Shown: positions 9,372-23,641 of the stretch, one piece after another
How the letters are laid out: each line of letters starts with the position of its first letter
How positions within the stretch are numbered: the stretch's first letter is position 1
Assembly: GCA_035041965.1 (NCBI GenBank)
Contig: JAPYMA010000122.1
Span: 1 to 64,000 of the forward strand
Direction of reading: 5' to 3'
DNA length: 64,000 nucleotides
Source of the DNA: Anisakis pegreffii
Lineage: Eukaryota > Nematoda > Chromadorea > Rhabditida > Anisakidae
Position numbers and translations under genes: made by a program
Notes under the pieces: generated by a model
What the model saw: the letters and a program-made list of their open reading frames with translations, nothing else
The model's database searches: none
What the model was told of the DNA's origin: nothing

Positions 9372-11971
9372 ATTGGTTAGATAGATGGTAATATTCTTTT
9401 ATCATGTTCTTATATCGTTACAGTTATCATTTTGGTTACTTTCAGGCTTAGCTACAGACTAGTTTGATGTTCAACTTCATATGCTCATTTTGGATTTCCA
9501 CTTGTGTGATCAGGTCATTTGTGGGGTACTCATTCGTTGTACTGAATACTATACTGTTTATAAATTTCCACTCCAGGTGCTTTCTCCGTACGTTCGGTTT
9601 CTATGCTATAGTGTGTCGAACGGCAACCCTTGTTCCACGAAAGTGATGCTTATTCTACCATAAATGTTCGATCCCCTTACACATTTCGTAGCATTGCTGT
9701 GTGTAGTTACCTTAGCGAGATCTCATTATGATCACATATTTGCAGTCATTTAATAATTTTGATCTTACGCTGAGTTCCATCTAATGAGTGTTTCATCGGC
9801 CAACTTCTTGCATCACAAAATTGTCATCTTCACAAATTTTTGCGAATGATGTTGTCTATAAATGCGTCGTAATTGATCATTGGATATTGTATAATTCTTG
9901 AGATGGTCATTTATTAGAAATCATCGTCAATTGGGCATCTAAGCATATTTGTTGAATATTATGCTGTGTTGAAATACGTTTGATGATACCACTGTGATGA
10001 CGTCTGTATTCTAGATGTATCATAGTTGCTATCATTTCCAGCATGAAATACTGCACATAGATGTTCAAATTTTATCGCTGATCGTCGTTTCTCGTTTGTT
10101 TATGTCGTCATAACTGTATTTATTATCTGTCGACTTCATTCTTGTTATATGCTTCATCTAATTAAAACATTTCATCCGAATATGCCAGATCACGATTCAG
10201 AACTCGTTGTGTTTCTTGTGTAGGGGATTAATATAAAACAGTATTAAAACAAGAGTATTTTATAAAGAAGCACGCTACTTAATATGTAAATGTAAATGTT
10301 TTACATACAGATTTACCATGTGTCGTTTTTTGCATGTGACAGAACTGGAACTTGGAATCTGGGACAAGGAAGGACGTTTTAATTTTTTTGTTTTTTTGGA
10401 AGGGGGAGGCCAGAGAGGAGAAAGACTAATATATGTTTCAATCATGCATGAAAGGTGTGCCTTTATTTCAGATGCGTATTAATGCAGTGCAATTTCGATA
10501 ATTGATACTAGGATGACATAATGTACTAGAATAATTCAATGCAAAATCGCATGGGACTGTTGAAACGGCAAAATTGAAAATGGATGGTAAGGTTGATGAT
10601 CAGCTATAAAGCGATATGATTTATTTAAAAGCACTTGTAATCAATTGCCAGGCGAGTATGATTATTAAATACCATATTTATACAGTTTATTGTCGTCATT
10701 GGGAATTATGTGGTTTGGCGCTCGAATTGATGTAGACAACCTTGAGTCTGCGATAGTTCGTGATCATATGACACTCTCACTATGGGTCATTCACATGCTA
10801 ACAGCACGATTGTAGAGTATAGGATTGCTGCTTTGATACGGGGATGTTTCAGTGGTGCATAGTTGCAGTGAAATTTTATTTGCAGCTATCATCCGTTGTT
10901 CTAGGGAGCGACAGAGATCTTTTGAAATCCACACACTTCATGACAGACTGAGATTACGTTTATCACATTGTACTACGAATTTTTTCAAACTCAACATCAT
11001 ACAACCTGGATTGAAAGCACTGCTTCCATCAAACCCTGATGATGCACTGTTTTTGGTTGAACCAGCACATGACATGCTGTCACTTGTGCTAGACCGAGTT
11101 TTCTGAACCGGAGGTGCTTACACCTCCGAAGGTTGTGAGATAGTATTCCAAGGTGTTCGAGGTAAGGTTTTATTTTTTCTACATTGAAGTAGACACGAAC
11201 AGAGTTCAGTGCTTAGATGTATGTGTGCACGGCAAGCGAGGATGGACTTTAAATTGTATATTTATGAAGAGTCTATTACGTACTCTTCCGGTATACATTT
11301 ATCTGCACTGCAGCACTCACTGAAGTAGATGTTCTGAGGGGTGCCAGTACATTTTGACTATTGTTGTAAGAGGTGTGAGGACATTTTAAAATTTTATAGG
11401 TGATGGGAGGGAAAGATTAAGAACCACTTTTAGAAGATCATTGCATTAACAATTTGGTTCGGTGTATATGCAGCTGAAATATAATGTTCACGTGAAACAA
11501 TAATTTATTGAGTCTAAACGATTCAATGAGACTATACAGAGCATTTGAAAATGAACTATGATAAAACATCCACTGATGGAAATCAACGAAACAATAGCCG
11601 AAGTTACAGACAAATGAAATTAACAAACTCAACAACGACTGAAACGGAATGAAAGCTAATTAATATCAGAGCGATTTTACCGCCAAATCTATATTATTCA
11701 CTAAAGAAATATGGAAATGTCATCCATATTCGATCTGATTCAATAGACAAGTGCACGTTTCAAACCATTCGAAACGACAACTCCTCAAGAAACTTTTCTA
11801 GAGGATCACTCTGAAGGAAACTGCAGAAGTCGCGAACTAATTTTTTGAGTCTATAAACACCAACGGTTGGCTCAATGCGAAACTATTGCCATAAAGAAGT
11901 GATTTTTGGCTTCACAGAACGAAGCGTCAACAAAAATAAAACAACGAGAATGATATCAGTCGTTCGACGAA
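9372..11971. other. Convergent 3' region between CNOT9 and NOMO
   Basis: 2.6 kb between two convergent genes, holding both 3' UTRs. It is AT-rich with homopolymer runs (for example 10380-10400). No tRNA or conserved coding exon was recognised. The one open frame that looks mildly protein-like is 10852-11106 (84 codons, listed separately). Confidence 0.45.
10852..11106 (+). CDS. Unrecognised small ORF in CNOT9 3' region (doubtful)
   Basis: An 84-codon frame beginning at a non-ATG codon (GTG) just after a TTTCAG at about 10845-10850, so it could be an exon. The product has a charged middle (RERQRSFEIHTLHDRLRLRL) and an acidic C-terminal part (PSNPDDALFLVEPAHDM). I recognise no family. It could be an alternative or extra exon downstream of CNOT9, a pseudogene remnant, or chance. 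Nothing else around it supports a gene. Confidence 0.15.
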   Translation: MVHSCSEILFAAIIRCSRERQRSFEIHTLHDRLRLRLSHCTTNFFKLNIIQPGLKALLPSNPDDALFLVEPAHDMLSLVLDRVF

Positions 11972-14900
11972 TCAAGCCTTCTTCGCTTTTTGCCGTCGTC
12001 GTATTGCATCTGGATGCTCATCACTCGGAGTTGGACTCCGTCGTTGAATCGAGAAATTACAAGCTCGTTCGAACGCTGACTCAGCTACTGATAAAGCCTA
12101 CAATCGGAAAACTTTCTTCGGCATCTACCCAATAAATGTTTTATATTGATGCTCAGCTGAACGATGAAATCGAAAGTACATAATAATGAATAAATATGAA
12201 TTAAATACCTTCTGATGATTGAAAAATAGAAATGCGACCAGCAAAAAGAATGGCAACGCGAAATAGCTGCCGTTCGATATTTCTAGTTCGGATGTTTTCC
12301 GCTGAAATGAAGACACTTCACCTCACCATTAATAACATTAGTGACGTAACAGAGCATCAAATTAACTAACTGCAAAATAATACTGAATCGCCAGTACTTT
12401 ATAATATAGCATTCTCGGTTGGGCACATATTATTCTCATCGAAAACGGAACGATGTGGGAAACCCCGCGAAGTCAGACAAACGAACCTGCGGTTTAACAA
12501 CTAATCGAACTGCTTTGAATGTGCTATCTGCACGGAACGTGACTTCCGAAGAATCATATTTATGCCCACTGAATGCATGCGTACTATCAAAACGTACTGA
12601 ATATTCCTAAAACTCGCTCAAGTTTAAAACCAGATGACTGCTCGTACAATAGCTCAGCCGAATATGATTCCTCATCACGAATTTTTGCTGTATTAATGCT
12701 CCAATTAAAAAAAATATTTGAAACTTCATCGATGAAATCGCAACGATTATCTTTACCACAACAACTTTCGCCGTTCTAAATTTGATTGTATTCTTCATCT
12801 AAAGTGTAACTGTGTGTCGAAAACGTGAACGAACGGAGACAGAAGAGAATCAAAGATGACGAAAGTATCAATAGCCGTTTACGGTTTGATCGATAGGTAG
12901 TTTGTTGAAGAAGAATACTGTTGATGGCGAGTTGACGACAATTTGTTGCACAACCGAATCGCCTTTGAGCAGACTGATGCGGTAGTGTGACGGAGGCACG
13001 GTATTCACGAAGTTCACATCACCGATCACTTCGAGTTGCTTATCGAAATGCGTTAACACAAAATCGATATCTTTGACATCCTTGTCACTCACCTACAATC
13101 AATCAATCAGTAATTTAATTCAATACGTCAACAAATAAATGATGGCATAAACAAGCGATGTATCATTTGGAATGCGAAACGATTCAAATGAAGTATGAAG
13201 CATCGACCGTTATATCGTAATGTGTCGGATACGACTGAATTCGTTGTCCTTCCGTTGTTTTCAGTGTGAGTCTATAAACGCATTTCGGATGAAGTCCGCG
13301 CACTCGATAGGTGCCTTGTTCTGACGTGGTATCCTCTTCTTGTAGTTGACTGCACTGCTCGGATACGGCTTCCACCACGGTTGACGCAACTGGTTGACCA
13401 GCTAAGTGTTTGACTCGACCGAAGACACTGCAATACAATACGATAGCCTCAACAGCGCACACTGCATTCGAAAACGATCGAAATTTCATGATCTCAAGCA
13501 AGACAAACAAGGAACAACATGCCTATATGCAAATCGTCTTCCCTTGAGCGTAACCGACTCAACTTCGCCCTCTTTAACGTTCAGCGTTACGGTTGGTGGT
13601 TCGAATCGATACTCTTGCAGAATTGGTCTTATGAAGTACTCACCAGGTTTCTGAAAGGGATAAGCAAAACTGCTTGAAGAAATCACTGAATCCTTACTCC
13701 TACAACTGAGTCAATTTATTGCAATTACTCCGAAAACCACTCCGGTAATACCTCAACTATGCATGATCAAGATGCTTAAAAATGCAATACACTTAGCGAT
13801 AATCAACATCCACTAAACTTCCACTGCGCTCTTCATATGAACCTAATCTGGAGTTCCTCAAAGGTGAAATTCACTATTCTGTTGATTAAAACATCAAAAT
13901 TCACTGTTCTGCGCAAAAACCATTGAATCGAATCACTGAATGTGAATATTGTTGAAGAACATTTGTCGCAATTAGCGTCAAACTTACCAATCCAACGAAA
14001 TTGATCATACCCGTCTCATCGACCATACTATTCGATCGATAGTTATCGACACCACTCAACGACAACAACACATTCGCTAATGCTTCATTCGAATTCATAT
14101 CCACCAATGATATTCGCAGCTGTGACAGGCGAATCGCATGTAACACACCCAACTTATCAGTTTTCTCGAATTTATAACCCTCTTTCTCAGCTGCTATCTC
14201 AAAATCATCAACTTTTCGTACAGGACCCATCCTGAAATGTTATCAAGAATGATCATCTTCCAAAAATAAAAAGAAAACAACAATAATCGAGACAGAGAAC
14301 CAATTCGCTGAGATAATGGCAATTAGGCGTATCAATTAAATAATCAGGAAACGTAACAATTCAAGAAACAAGTTCAAACTAATACCTAAACTTTCCGGAC
14401 TTATCGGTGACAGTATTCAGCACCAATATCGGATCAGTCTTATGTGTTGAACGGATGTTAACTCCATCCAGCGCTGGTTTAATGAAGCCTTCTAAGAAAA
14501 CACCTTTATCGGCCACAAATGACACTACATCGTTGTGACATTCTCCTCAAAATGAAATCAGTGATTTATTGTTGCATAAAAACTGCCCGCAAAACCGTTA
14601 TCATTATCCTTTTATTGCCAGAACAGCTATTCGTAAAAACACCGCTATTCAAGAGACGCATCTATTGAGGCAGTAAATACTTCAGATATATTATCGTCTT
14701 TATCAATTACTCGTCAACAATCAAGATCGATCCCGTACGCTAATACGACGTAATTAATGCGTAAGTTATTTTTATGAAGGAAATATCGTTTTGAATTAAA
14801 TAAAAAGTTCATCTGGAACCGTTGAATTGAAAAACATGTGAAGTCGGTGTGAAGAGATATGTGGCTGACTGAGGTATAATAGTAATCGATGAACCAGTGT

Positions 14901-17900
14901 CTGCTGCAGAAACGTAGAATCCGAATTGGAAACGGCCACGAGAGGATGCCGAAGACTGAAAGCAAATTGCTGAGTGAAATTGATTCAGAAAATTCTACTG
15001 ATAGCCATCAGAAAGCTTCGCTTACCATCACTGTGCGTTCCTCATTCGAACTGCGCACTAACAATTTGAAATCAGACGCATTTGCTGTTTTGCTATCCGA
15101 TTTCACCGACGCAGTAACCAAGAAATTGACGGCCGTTGCACTAAGAGGAGCGTCCTGTGGTACGGTGATTTCGTAGGTGTCATGATCGAATAAATGGCAT
15201 GCTTCAAATGACAACGAGTAAACACCGGATAGAGGAACGCAAAAGTTCGACATTCCTGAGCCCAAATCAACTTCACCACCCAACTGCTTCCTCTCGGCGA
15301 GATGCCATTTCTAAAAAAAAGGATAAATCAGAAAGCGAAAAGAAGAGAAAAAGGTTAATTCAATCGAATAAAGTTCTTCAGCACTGCGCTATAAAAAACA
15401 TAGACAGGTACAGAGCCTGCGTTTAATAAGCACTGATTAACTAGAACAGATTCAAAATAATTATAAGTTCGTGACGAGAAAAAAAACAGATTTGGCTGAA
15501 ATTTGGCTGAAAAGATGCAACAAAATGAATTTATTGTAGTTATAAGAGCATAATTTAACAATGATTTAACAATTTTAATTTAACAAAGAAAAGACAAATT
15601 TAACAATAAGGGAATGAGTATAATGAAAATGAAACACTGCAATGATAAAGTATACCATTTTGGCAGGATGCGAAACGTGAACAGCTGCACGATAGCCGTT
15701 CTGTCTGAAGACGATGTTGTTGATGTCAGATCGTTCAATCACAACGTTAATTTCAGATTTCTCCCAACAAAAGCGACCTCCGTCGACCACTTTTACTGCA
15801 ACAAATACACAGTATTATACCATGAAAAGACAACAAAAGTGATCAGATTGAAAAAAAGCTTTTTCCTGTCTCATCGAGGATAACAAAAAAATCCAGACTT
15901 TCGAAAATAACGTGACTTGCAGCAAAATGGAACAGTTCAAAGAAGCCATAAACATACGCGTATACGAATCAGGCGACACGCCATTGAATCGAAAATCTTC
16001 GATCCCTTCAACACTCTTCACCATCTCTTCTCCATTCCACAATTCCAATTTCAAATTATCACATCTTTCTACAACTTTTCTTCCTCTTCGACATTCCATA
16101 GTAATGAATGAAGACGGAAAATTCAGACTGAATGAATAATGCAAAAGAAAATCTCAGCAGAAGAACACCGTCAACCAACCTAAGCAAATGATTTTTGCAA
16201 GAATGTTTGCTTTGAATTGCGTGAAGAGAACGTTGAGGATTGCACCAGACGATAAGTCAACTTCTCGTTGTTTGGGTGTCATCACAATCCCAACATCGTT
16301 CGATGGCTTAATAAGAACACAATTTGAAATAAAGTAAACGAACACTGTAGGTTGTGTGTTTCGTATTGAAGAAACAGTGAATGAACCGTCAGCTACAGCA
16401 AACCACCTCAATGATGTTCGTGTCGAACACTTTTTGATATGCTCAAATATATCGCAAGAACAACAAAAACACATCAGAGCTAACCGAAACGATGTATTGT
16501 TCAGGTTTCAGCATTTTACAGAACCGTCCACTGGAATCACTTCTTGCCGATTGTGGATCATTGGTAAGTTTATTCGTCAAGAATATCACCATCGCACGAC
16601 TGTTACCTTCCTCGACTTCCACATATCCACACAGTTCAACTCTGTAATTCATTTGTTCAAATGAAAGTTTAGGACAACTTATTAATAGTCCATTGAACTT
16701 GCTTGTGAGCTTGATGCATTAAGCAACACACACCGCTAAGTGAAACTGTCTGAACTGCCTTCGAAAAAAAAACGCATTTGCAGCATGAAAATTGCAACGA
16801 ATCAATCTTACTTTTTCGTATTTATATCCGGAATTTCGGCTTTCGATGCACTGAGTTTGACAATTACTGTCTCGAATTCGTAATGTTCTTTGATTGCACT
16901 TATTTTATATTCGTCTTCCTGCAGTGCATGCAGAGCGTACCTAAAAGAAGTATACATGGACAGCTGGAATACGAAAGTAAGATGAAGTATTTGTTTGGTA
17001 GCGTTCATATTAAGAGTGATCAATGGGAAAATCATGGCTGATATATGGAAGAAAGATCTGCAATTTTGGAATAAGTGCAGTATGATAATTGACTACCACT
17101 GAAAGAACACTCTTCACAAGTATCAATAGCTGAAAGCATCACAACAAAACAATGAAAAAACATCTTCACACCATCCATCAGCGTCCGACTGCCCTCTTGG
17201 TTGTCCATTAACATAAATCTGAGCATCTGCCACCGGTTTTCTACCCAGCACAACTCGTCCACGACTACTGAAGCCTTCGATATTAAAGCTCACCTGTAAA
17301 GATCATTTCTGATAAAATCTATCAGACAATAAGCGAATGATCCCAATCTAATCCCTTTCAATAAGTTTCAAAACTCCATTTATTAACTGAAATGATCATT
17401 TCAGTTTATGTTACAATTGAAACCATCCGTGATACTATTAAAATAATTATTGCGATCGCAACTATCAACATCAATATCAACCAGATGGAATCACCTCAAA
17501 GTTTTTAGAGAAGACAAAGAGGAGTTGAATATACCTCAGCCGGCGAAGACCCCATTAAAAAGCTGTGTACTTTGGGCGAGAATGTGAATCGCACTTTATC
17601 GGTGGACATCGACGGCACAATTGAATATCTACCAGGTGGCAGACAGGGAAAGCGGGCTGTGCCATCTGAACTGGTCTGCAGCCAACAAACCAATCGCTCG
17701 TCCGGTGGCAATACATTCTCGGCTGAATCCTCTGCTTTCGATGGCAATGTCTGAGTGCAGTACGGCAGCTGAACAACGACGAAATTAATGTGGATGTGTG
17801 ACACTGATTATTCATTCGACAGTTCTTTGAACAAGACGGCTTTTGCTCATTCAACAGTTATGACTAACGAATTAGGTTGTGCATTATTGTAACGGCTTGT

Positions 17901-19227
17901 TCCAGTTTATAAGAGATCTTCTTCTGACGGAATAGTAATCAGGAGAACGGTTCATAACTTGAAGAAAACACCATCAAATAACACGAACCTTCACGACATT
18001 TTTTGAGTACAACGAAACACGCACTCCAGCCAACTGTTTCGTTTTCGAACGTAAATTAACGGTGAGTAAATGTCCGGATATTTTCAAATCGGGTGACACT
18101 TTTATTGGTGAATCAATCACCTCGGCCGGCACCTTACCCCGTTCAATACACTCTGTGCTACCGTCAGCTGTGGATACCTTGAATTTCGTGACTTGATAAC
18201 TGAACAAACAATCTGACGACCGATTTGCTCTTCATGCAAAATCAGCGAAAGACTTAAAGTTAAAGAAAAGGTTCATGATCTCTCGTCACACTCACAACAC
18301 AATACCAACCAGATATTTGCCCGGAGGTGCACGGAACTGATAGTGTCCGTTACTTGAAGTCTTTGTTGTCTCTATGACCGTACCGTTCTCAGAACTTAAA
18401 GTAAGTGCAACATCAGCTGGACCACCCCCATCGCCACTCCTCAGTACACCTTCGACTGCAAACGCTGACAATCTGAAGTTGATATCCTCGCCTCTCGAAC
18501 ACGCATCATTTTCACCGTCAACCTTCAATCCCACTGAATCTGGCTCTGAAACGCGCGTGCGATTGTGAAACAACATTCTTGCGGTAACACCTTTTGGTGT
18601 ATTGTTTTGCACTGACTTTAACATCTAGTATTTCCATAAAATGTGCGATGAAATTACTGTCAGGGAAAAGTGACACTTAAACAAACACAAATTTCTCTAC
18701 TGAAAGATCTAAAATTCTTGAACAAAGGTGAAAATGAACAGAAATTACCGAAAAACCATCCTTTTGGTGCAAATACGCGGATCGAGTAAGCAGCTTTATT
18801 ATAAACCGGAATCATATAATATCCATTTGATGGATTGCATTCGGTTTCGTATTTCAGATTTCCTTCCGCTGTCAAAAGCTTAACCTGAATGAACGAAAGA
18901 TATTCCAAGCATCCCGAAATATATCATCACTTTGCATAGGATAAATTCACCTAACCATGAACATTTCGTCGAGAACGCCGTAGGAAATTTGAAAATTATT
19001 TCAATACTTCAATTGTTTTAGTTAGGATGATTTGAAGGATGCGTTGATCATTAGATATTATTTCAAAATCTAACTGAAAATAAAAGAATAGAGAAAAATA
19101 AAGTAGGGGAGCCAACTTGAATTTTGCTATAATCAATTGGAATTGTTGCCGATCTCACAAATCCTCCACAACTGTAAATTTCAGCTGACGCCTCTTGCAA
19201 AAGCAATAAGAGCAAGTTGATGATCAT
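11972..19227 (-). CDS. nra-4: Nodal modulator / ER BOS-complex subunit NOMO
   Basis: Large type I ER membrane protein of stacked carboxypeptidase-regulatory/Ig-like beta domains. NOMO partners nicalin and TMEM147 at the multipass translocon, and the C. elegans form (NRA-4) affects nicotinic receptor composition. Twenty-one exons give 1149 aa. In transcript order: 19227-19117, 18884-18749, 18545-18296, 18199-17989, 17768-17535, 17293-17172, 16940-16812, 16641-16485, 16306-16180, 16068-15958, 15795-15656, 15310-15026, 14955-14820, 14545-14386, 14231-13988, 13650-13523, 13427-13208, 13092-12883, 12606-12487, 12301-12209, 12097-11972. Signal peptide MIINLLLLLLQEASA is followed by SCGGFVRS. Diagnostic blocks are ECNPSNGYYMIPVYNKAAY, GEDINFRLSAFAVEG, INNIVFRQNGY, GFIKPALDGV and EYRFEPPTVTL. 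A late TM segment lies around YFALPFFLLVAFLFF, followed by a basic tail ending KAKKA, a KxKxx-type dilysine ER-retrieval signal. One intron uses a GC donor (AG|GCATGT at 13522). Splice sites at 16068, 18296 and 17989 are the least certain. Confidence 0.96.
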
Positions 19228-20617
19228 TTCGTTGATTTCACCTCAGCAACACGGCTGCAATATCACAAATGTCAGTGTTTTCGCACAATTCTATGCGACA
19301 CCACAACTCAGTGCAAATGTTGCACGCGAAACCGATGCCTGCTTTCTCTATGAGCTGCCTGCCGTGTGCCACATCCAAAACCTGATTGATGTACCTCAGT
19401 CAAAAGTACGGAGAAGAGTTTCTTTCCGAACTGTTCGATGAGGCACGCAAAGGATCATGAAAACCATCCGAGGTGGATCAGTCAGAACGCTACGGTTCCT
19501 CTTCTTCGCTGAATCAATCCATCCATCAACTACAGTTCAGAGAGGATGACAGTTCAAAGTAATAACTCAAAACTGCATCAATTCTAAATTCAGCTCATAA
19601 AATCAACACGATGCCTTTGTAAAAGTTTGAGCACTATTAAACAAATCGCTCAGCCAATCTCCTTGATAAACATTGCCATACACAGCAGCGATGCATATAT
19701 TTAGAGGCGTTTTGAAACACCAAAACTTTTTAAGATTCACGTAGATTTACGGAAATTCTTTATTCCGACTGTTATATTACTGAATTCGTGGATGAAAATG
19801 CGAATGATTGAATTTTACACAACAAATGAACACAATATTAGTCCGTTAGTCAATATACAATGGGAAATAATTGTATTTTGGCTAACTGCTATTCCATTTT
19901 AGAAATAGCTGCTATCGACTGTAATATAACAGTGAATTTAGTTTACAAAATATCACAGTTGATACCGATTTTGCAAATCTTGAAATCTGCTAACAATCTC
20001 AGAAAAGAATATATATATATATATAGTGAAAATATTTACAGAATATCAGAAACAATATACAAAGAATCGAAATATTGCTTGCATAAGAATACGAGAAACT
20101 TTCAAAATATTGTACGTAAAAAAATTCGAGAACTGATTAAGCAGTCACACGTACACTAAATAAAATCCGAATTAACTAGAACTTCAAGAGAAGTCCTAAA
20201 AAATACGAAACACTGATCACATCAAGCGAAAATCAAACAGAACATAACAATCTTAATAAGTTAACCAACCCTTCACATCTGAAAACGGCAAACAAATGAC
20301 ATTCAAAACAAAGAAGCACTTGTTAGTTGCAGAATGTCGGTGGCAATCGAACTGATTGCTCAAACAATTTGGTCACAACACTGCTCGCGAATATATAAAA
20401 AGGCACTCTTACGACTTCAATATGAATGTTAAACTGGTAGTCATACCGTTAATGTCATATCGAGTTAAGGATGTAACATCGAGAAAATTCGAGAGGATAT
20501 GATAAATCGGATGAATCAATGTAACAGATAAATTGAATAGTCAGGGGTATCGCTACAAATAATTAACACTAAATCAAAAGAGAACAACCAAAAGAATGGA
20601 GAAGTGAATCGAATCAA
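19228..20617. other. Intergenic between ZnT and NOMO genes
   Basis: 1.39 kb between two same-strand (-) genes, holding the ZnT 3' UTR and the NOMO 5' region. A short (AT)n tract sits at about 20009-20024. The + strand open frames 19217-19441 and 19860-20159 are not convincing genes; the first overlaps the NOMO signal-peptide exon on the opposite strand. Confidence 0.45.
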
Positions 20618-23453
20618 CTAGTAAAGAGGTCTACAATAGTCGCATGATGCCATAAGGCTTTCGTACGGCTCAACCTGAACAGTTGCTAGATGAATACCAT
20701 GCTTGAACCGAATCAAGTGATTCGCTTTTTTCATCGTTGCAATCGCTGCACTCTGATCATCTGAAACAACAAGCAATCGATCACTTTAAAAAGAAACTAA
20801 ACAATTCTTTTGAAAATCACTCCATTTTCCAATTTCACTTAAACAACACAGAAGTGAATCAGTACAGTGATAGAGAATCTACAAAAAAGAATTTGCATTA
20901 GAAACCGGAACATTCGTACAGTTCAGTGGACGATAGCAGATTATAAATGATTTTTATAAACTAAAGGAGGAGAGAATTATATGTTGTCGACACTGCCTGT
21001 TACTGCAGCTATAATTTGCCCCCAAAAAAAACAACAATAATAATGGTAAACAAAAAGAAATAATAGGTGACCAATGGCAAGATGCACTGCAAGTGCAGTC
21101 TTATCCATATTCAGTGACCAAACATTGAGGCTATGTACAGTTCTGACACCATCGATCTTCATCAGATCGTTTTGTAATTCACCATAATCGATGTGCGACG
21201 GTGTACCTTAAATCAGCAACTGAACACACTAAAAGATGCATCAATCAACTATTGTTCCGCGAGTGAAATTCGAACTCGCAAAAACATAAAAATGCGAACG
21301 GCTAAAAAAATTCAAAAAAAGATCATAAATAAAATCACCTTCCATAAGAACGAAGAAAATGTCACGAATAACCGTCACACTCGTTATGAGCACAATGATT
21401 GAGAAAAGAAATGTGCAAATTGGATCTGCTAATTGCCAACCCGTTATCTGAACATACGAATGGGTATGAGCAACCGGAGAATAATAGAAACTACTACAAT
21501 ACTAGAAACCATATTGAACTGAACATGTTCAAGCAGTGGTAAAGATGACCAGTTGAACTAAAATTGGTAAGATCCAAAAACAAAAGACCGACAACTTCCG
21601 CTGAAGACCGTACTCAGAACAAACGAATTTTTGCAATATTCAATCAAATTTAACTTTTCGAGAAACCAACTTTTATGATGAATGCAGCCACCAAAACGCC
21701 AACACTTTGCACTAAATCACCGATCACATGAATGAACGCAGCACGTACATTCACATTCGTTGATCTGTAAAATTGAAATAAATAAAACTGTCATCACTTT
21801 ACTACTAGTATTATTACCATTACCTCAGATTGAATGTTCCTACTAGATAACTCTGCATTCATTTTCACATTTTAATGCAACACTGTTGAGTATACTTCTT
21901 CAATTCGATAAAAATCTGATATTTTATTGAATCGAAATTTGTATCCATGAAACTGAACAGAACAAATGAAACGAGCTGAAGTTGGCATTAAGTTACGTGA
22001 CAATATTGGGAAATGAACGAACACTTACGATGAATGAGAATGACCGATTCCATGTGAATGCGAATGCCTCGAGCATTTCAATACCATACCCATAATAACA
22101 TTGAATAAAACGCCAGCCGATGCCGTAAAAATCATTGTATTTGCATCAACCTCAAACATTCATTTACTTGTTTAATCACCCATTCAGCGTCACGTCTTTC
22201 CATCATCCACCCATCAAAATTAAGACTCACATTTAAGTCGTTGTTCACTATCCTTTGAATGGCAAGCATAATGAGTATTGTGGTCAATATCCAGATGATA
22301 ATTATCGATACCGTTGCCCCAAGTACTTCAGCACGATGAAAGCCGAACGAAAGACGTCGATTGGCTGAAATTTCATAGCTAAACTTTGTTGAATACTGAC
22401 CAGTTGCAAGATCATGAAATGAACATTTAACACATAAATATGGTTATACAACCAATACGTAGAACTATAAAGAACTCAAGCATCATACAAAACCCAAAAT
22501 GTATTGTTTATGAACTATCGCAATGAATCGGAACGTTCAGAAATTCAGCAAAACAATAAAATTGATGTCTCAAAAATAGTTAAGCTTGAACGAAGTATCA
22601 CGCAGATAGTCAGATCAATTAGGGAACAATAATTATTCCATTTCAGTAAACCCTAACAGTTCAATAAATCCAGATCTTCAAAAAAAAAACTAATGAACTC
22701 AAAAGTGTCCTCAAAAATGAAGTGTGTGATAATGCATTGATACAACGATAATGGATCGCAAATCTCTCTGTAACGGCTAAATGTCAGAAACGGAATGATC
22801 TTTAAAAGAAATGGGCTGAAGTCATTAAAAGATGAACCTGGTGAGCGTGCCACACGGATGGCAAGGATAGATATGATGAATGACAGAAGATCAGACAGCA
22901 TATGGCCGGCATCAGTCATGATCGCCAACGAATGCGCAATCACTCCACCCGTAAATTCGGCAACTATAAAGACGGCACTCAACACCGATACTGCTATCAG
23001 TGTGCGTTCTGCCCGACGGTCCTGGAATTCTCAAATATTTATTTGAGAACCAATTTAAAATTCATATTACATTGCATTAATGCTCCAATCGTGATGCTCT
23101 CGAACCTGATTTCATGAGCTAGAACTCGATTTTATGCAATATCCAATTGTATAGCAGCATCGACAAGTTCATAAACACGTTCTCAGCAACGTGCAACATT
23201 TCATTTTCGTAGTCAATAAGCAAATCACACAAAAGTTCACCACATTGATGTGGATGAAACACATGAAATAGGAAATGTTCTCAAAACGCACCTTGGTCTG
23301 CAGCAGAAGCAACGAATGACAATGATCGGCAATACTGATGTCTTGTATCACTTCAGCATCTGTTATGTCCGTATCAATCACTCGATCCGTTAAAAAACCA
23401 ACATTATCAAAACCATTTACATCGTCGTTACTTGACCCAGGATCCACTGTCAT
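20618..23453 (-). CDS. Zinc transporter, cation diffusion facilitator family (ZnT/SLC30, ZnT2/3/8-like)
   Basis: Proton-coupled Zn2+ exporter that moves zinc from cytosol into vesicles or out of the cell. Eight exons give 360 aa: 23453-23292, 23021-22838, 22364-22231, 22150-22029, 21764-21671, 21447-21339, 21206-21072, 20760-20618. Transmembrane zinc-site motifs HxxxD are intact in TM2 (TDAGHMLSD, H94/D98) and TM5 (HVIGD, H212/D216). FGFHRAEVLGA marks the family. The cytoplasmic loop is a short His cluster, RHSHSHGIGHSHS (188-200). The C-terminal ferredoxin-like domain carries the expected GVRTVHSLNVWSL and ALAVHLAI. An HCH motif precedes TM1. The ATG is the first in frame after TTTTCAG (exon edge 23484), and an in-frame stop lies just upstream, so the start is well supported. 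Exons at 22150 and 21206 follow TTTGAG and TTTAAG acceptors. The nearest C. elegans homolog may be TTM-1 or CDF-2; I cannot tell. Confidence 0.95.
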
Positions 23454-23641
23454 TCTTAACAACACGCAAAATACAACTTTTTACCTGAAAATATAAAAGA
23501 AATAATGGATTTTGTAACGATACAATTCCACTGCATAAATACCGTTTGTTACACATACGCTGAATCGCAAGAACGAACACAAAAAGCGTGACATCCTCAA
23601 ACAAAAAAATCACTGACCTCATACCTCATGAAATCGAAAAT

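Noticed and set aside
18374..18568. 64-codon + strand frame opposite a NOMO exon
   Set aside because: It is an antisense shadow of the conserved NOMO exon 18296-18545.
19217..19441. + strand 74-codon frame
   Set aside because: It overlaps the NOMO signal-peptide exon on the opposite strand, and the minus-strand reading is clearly conserved.
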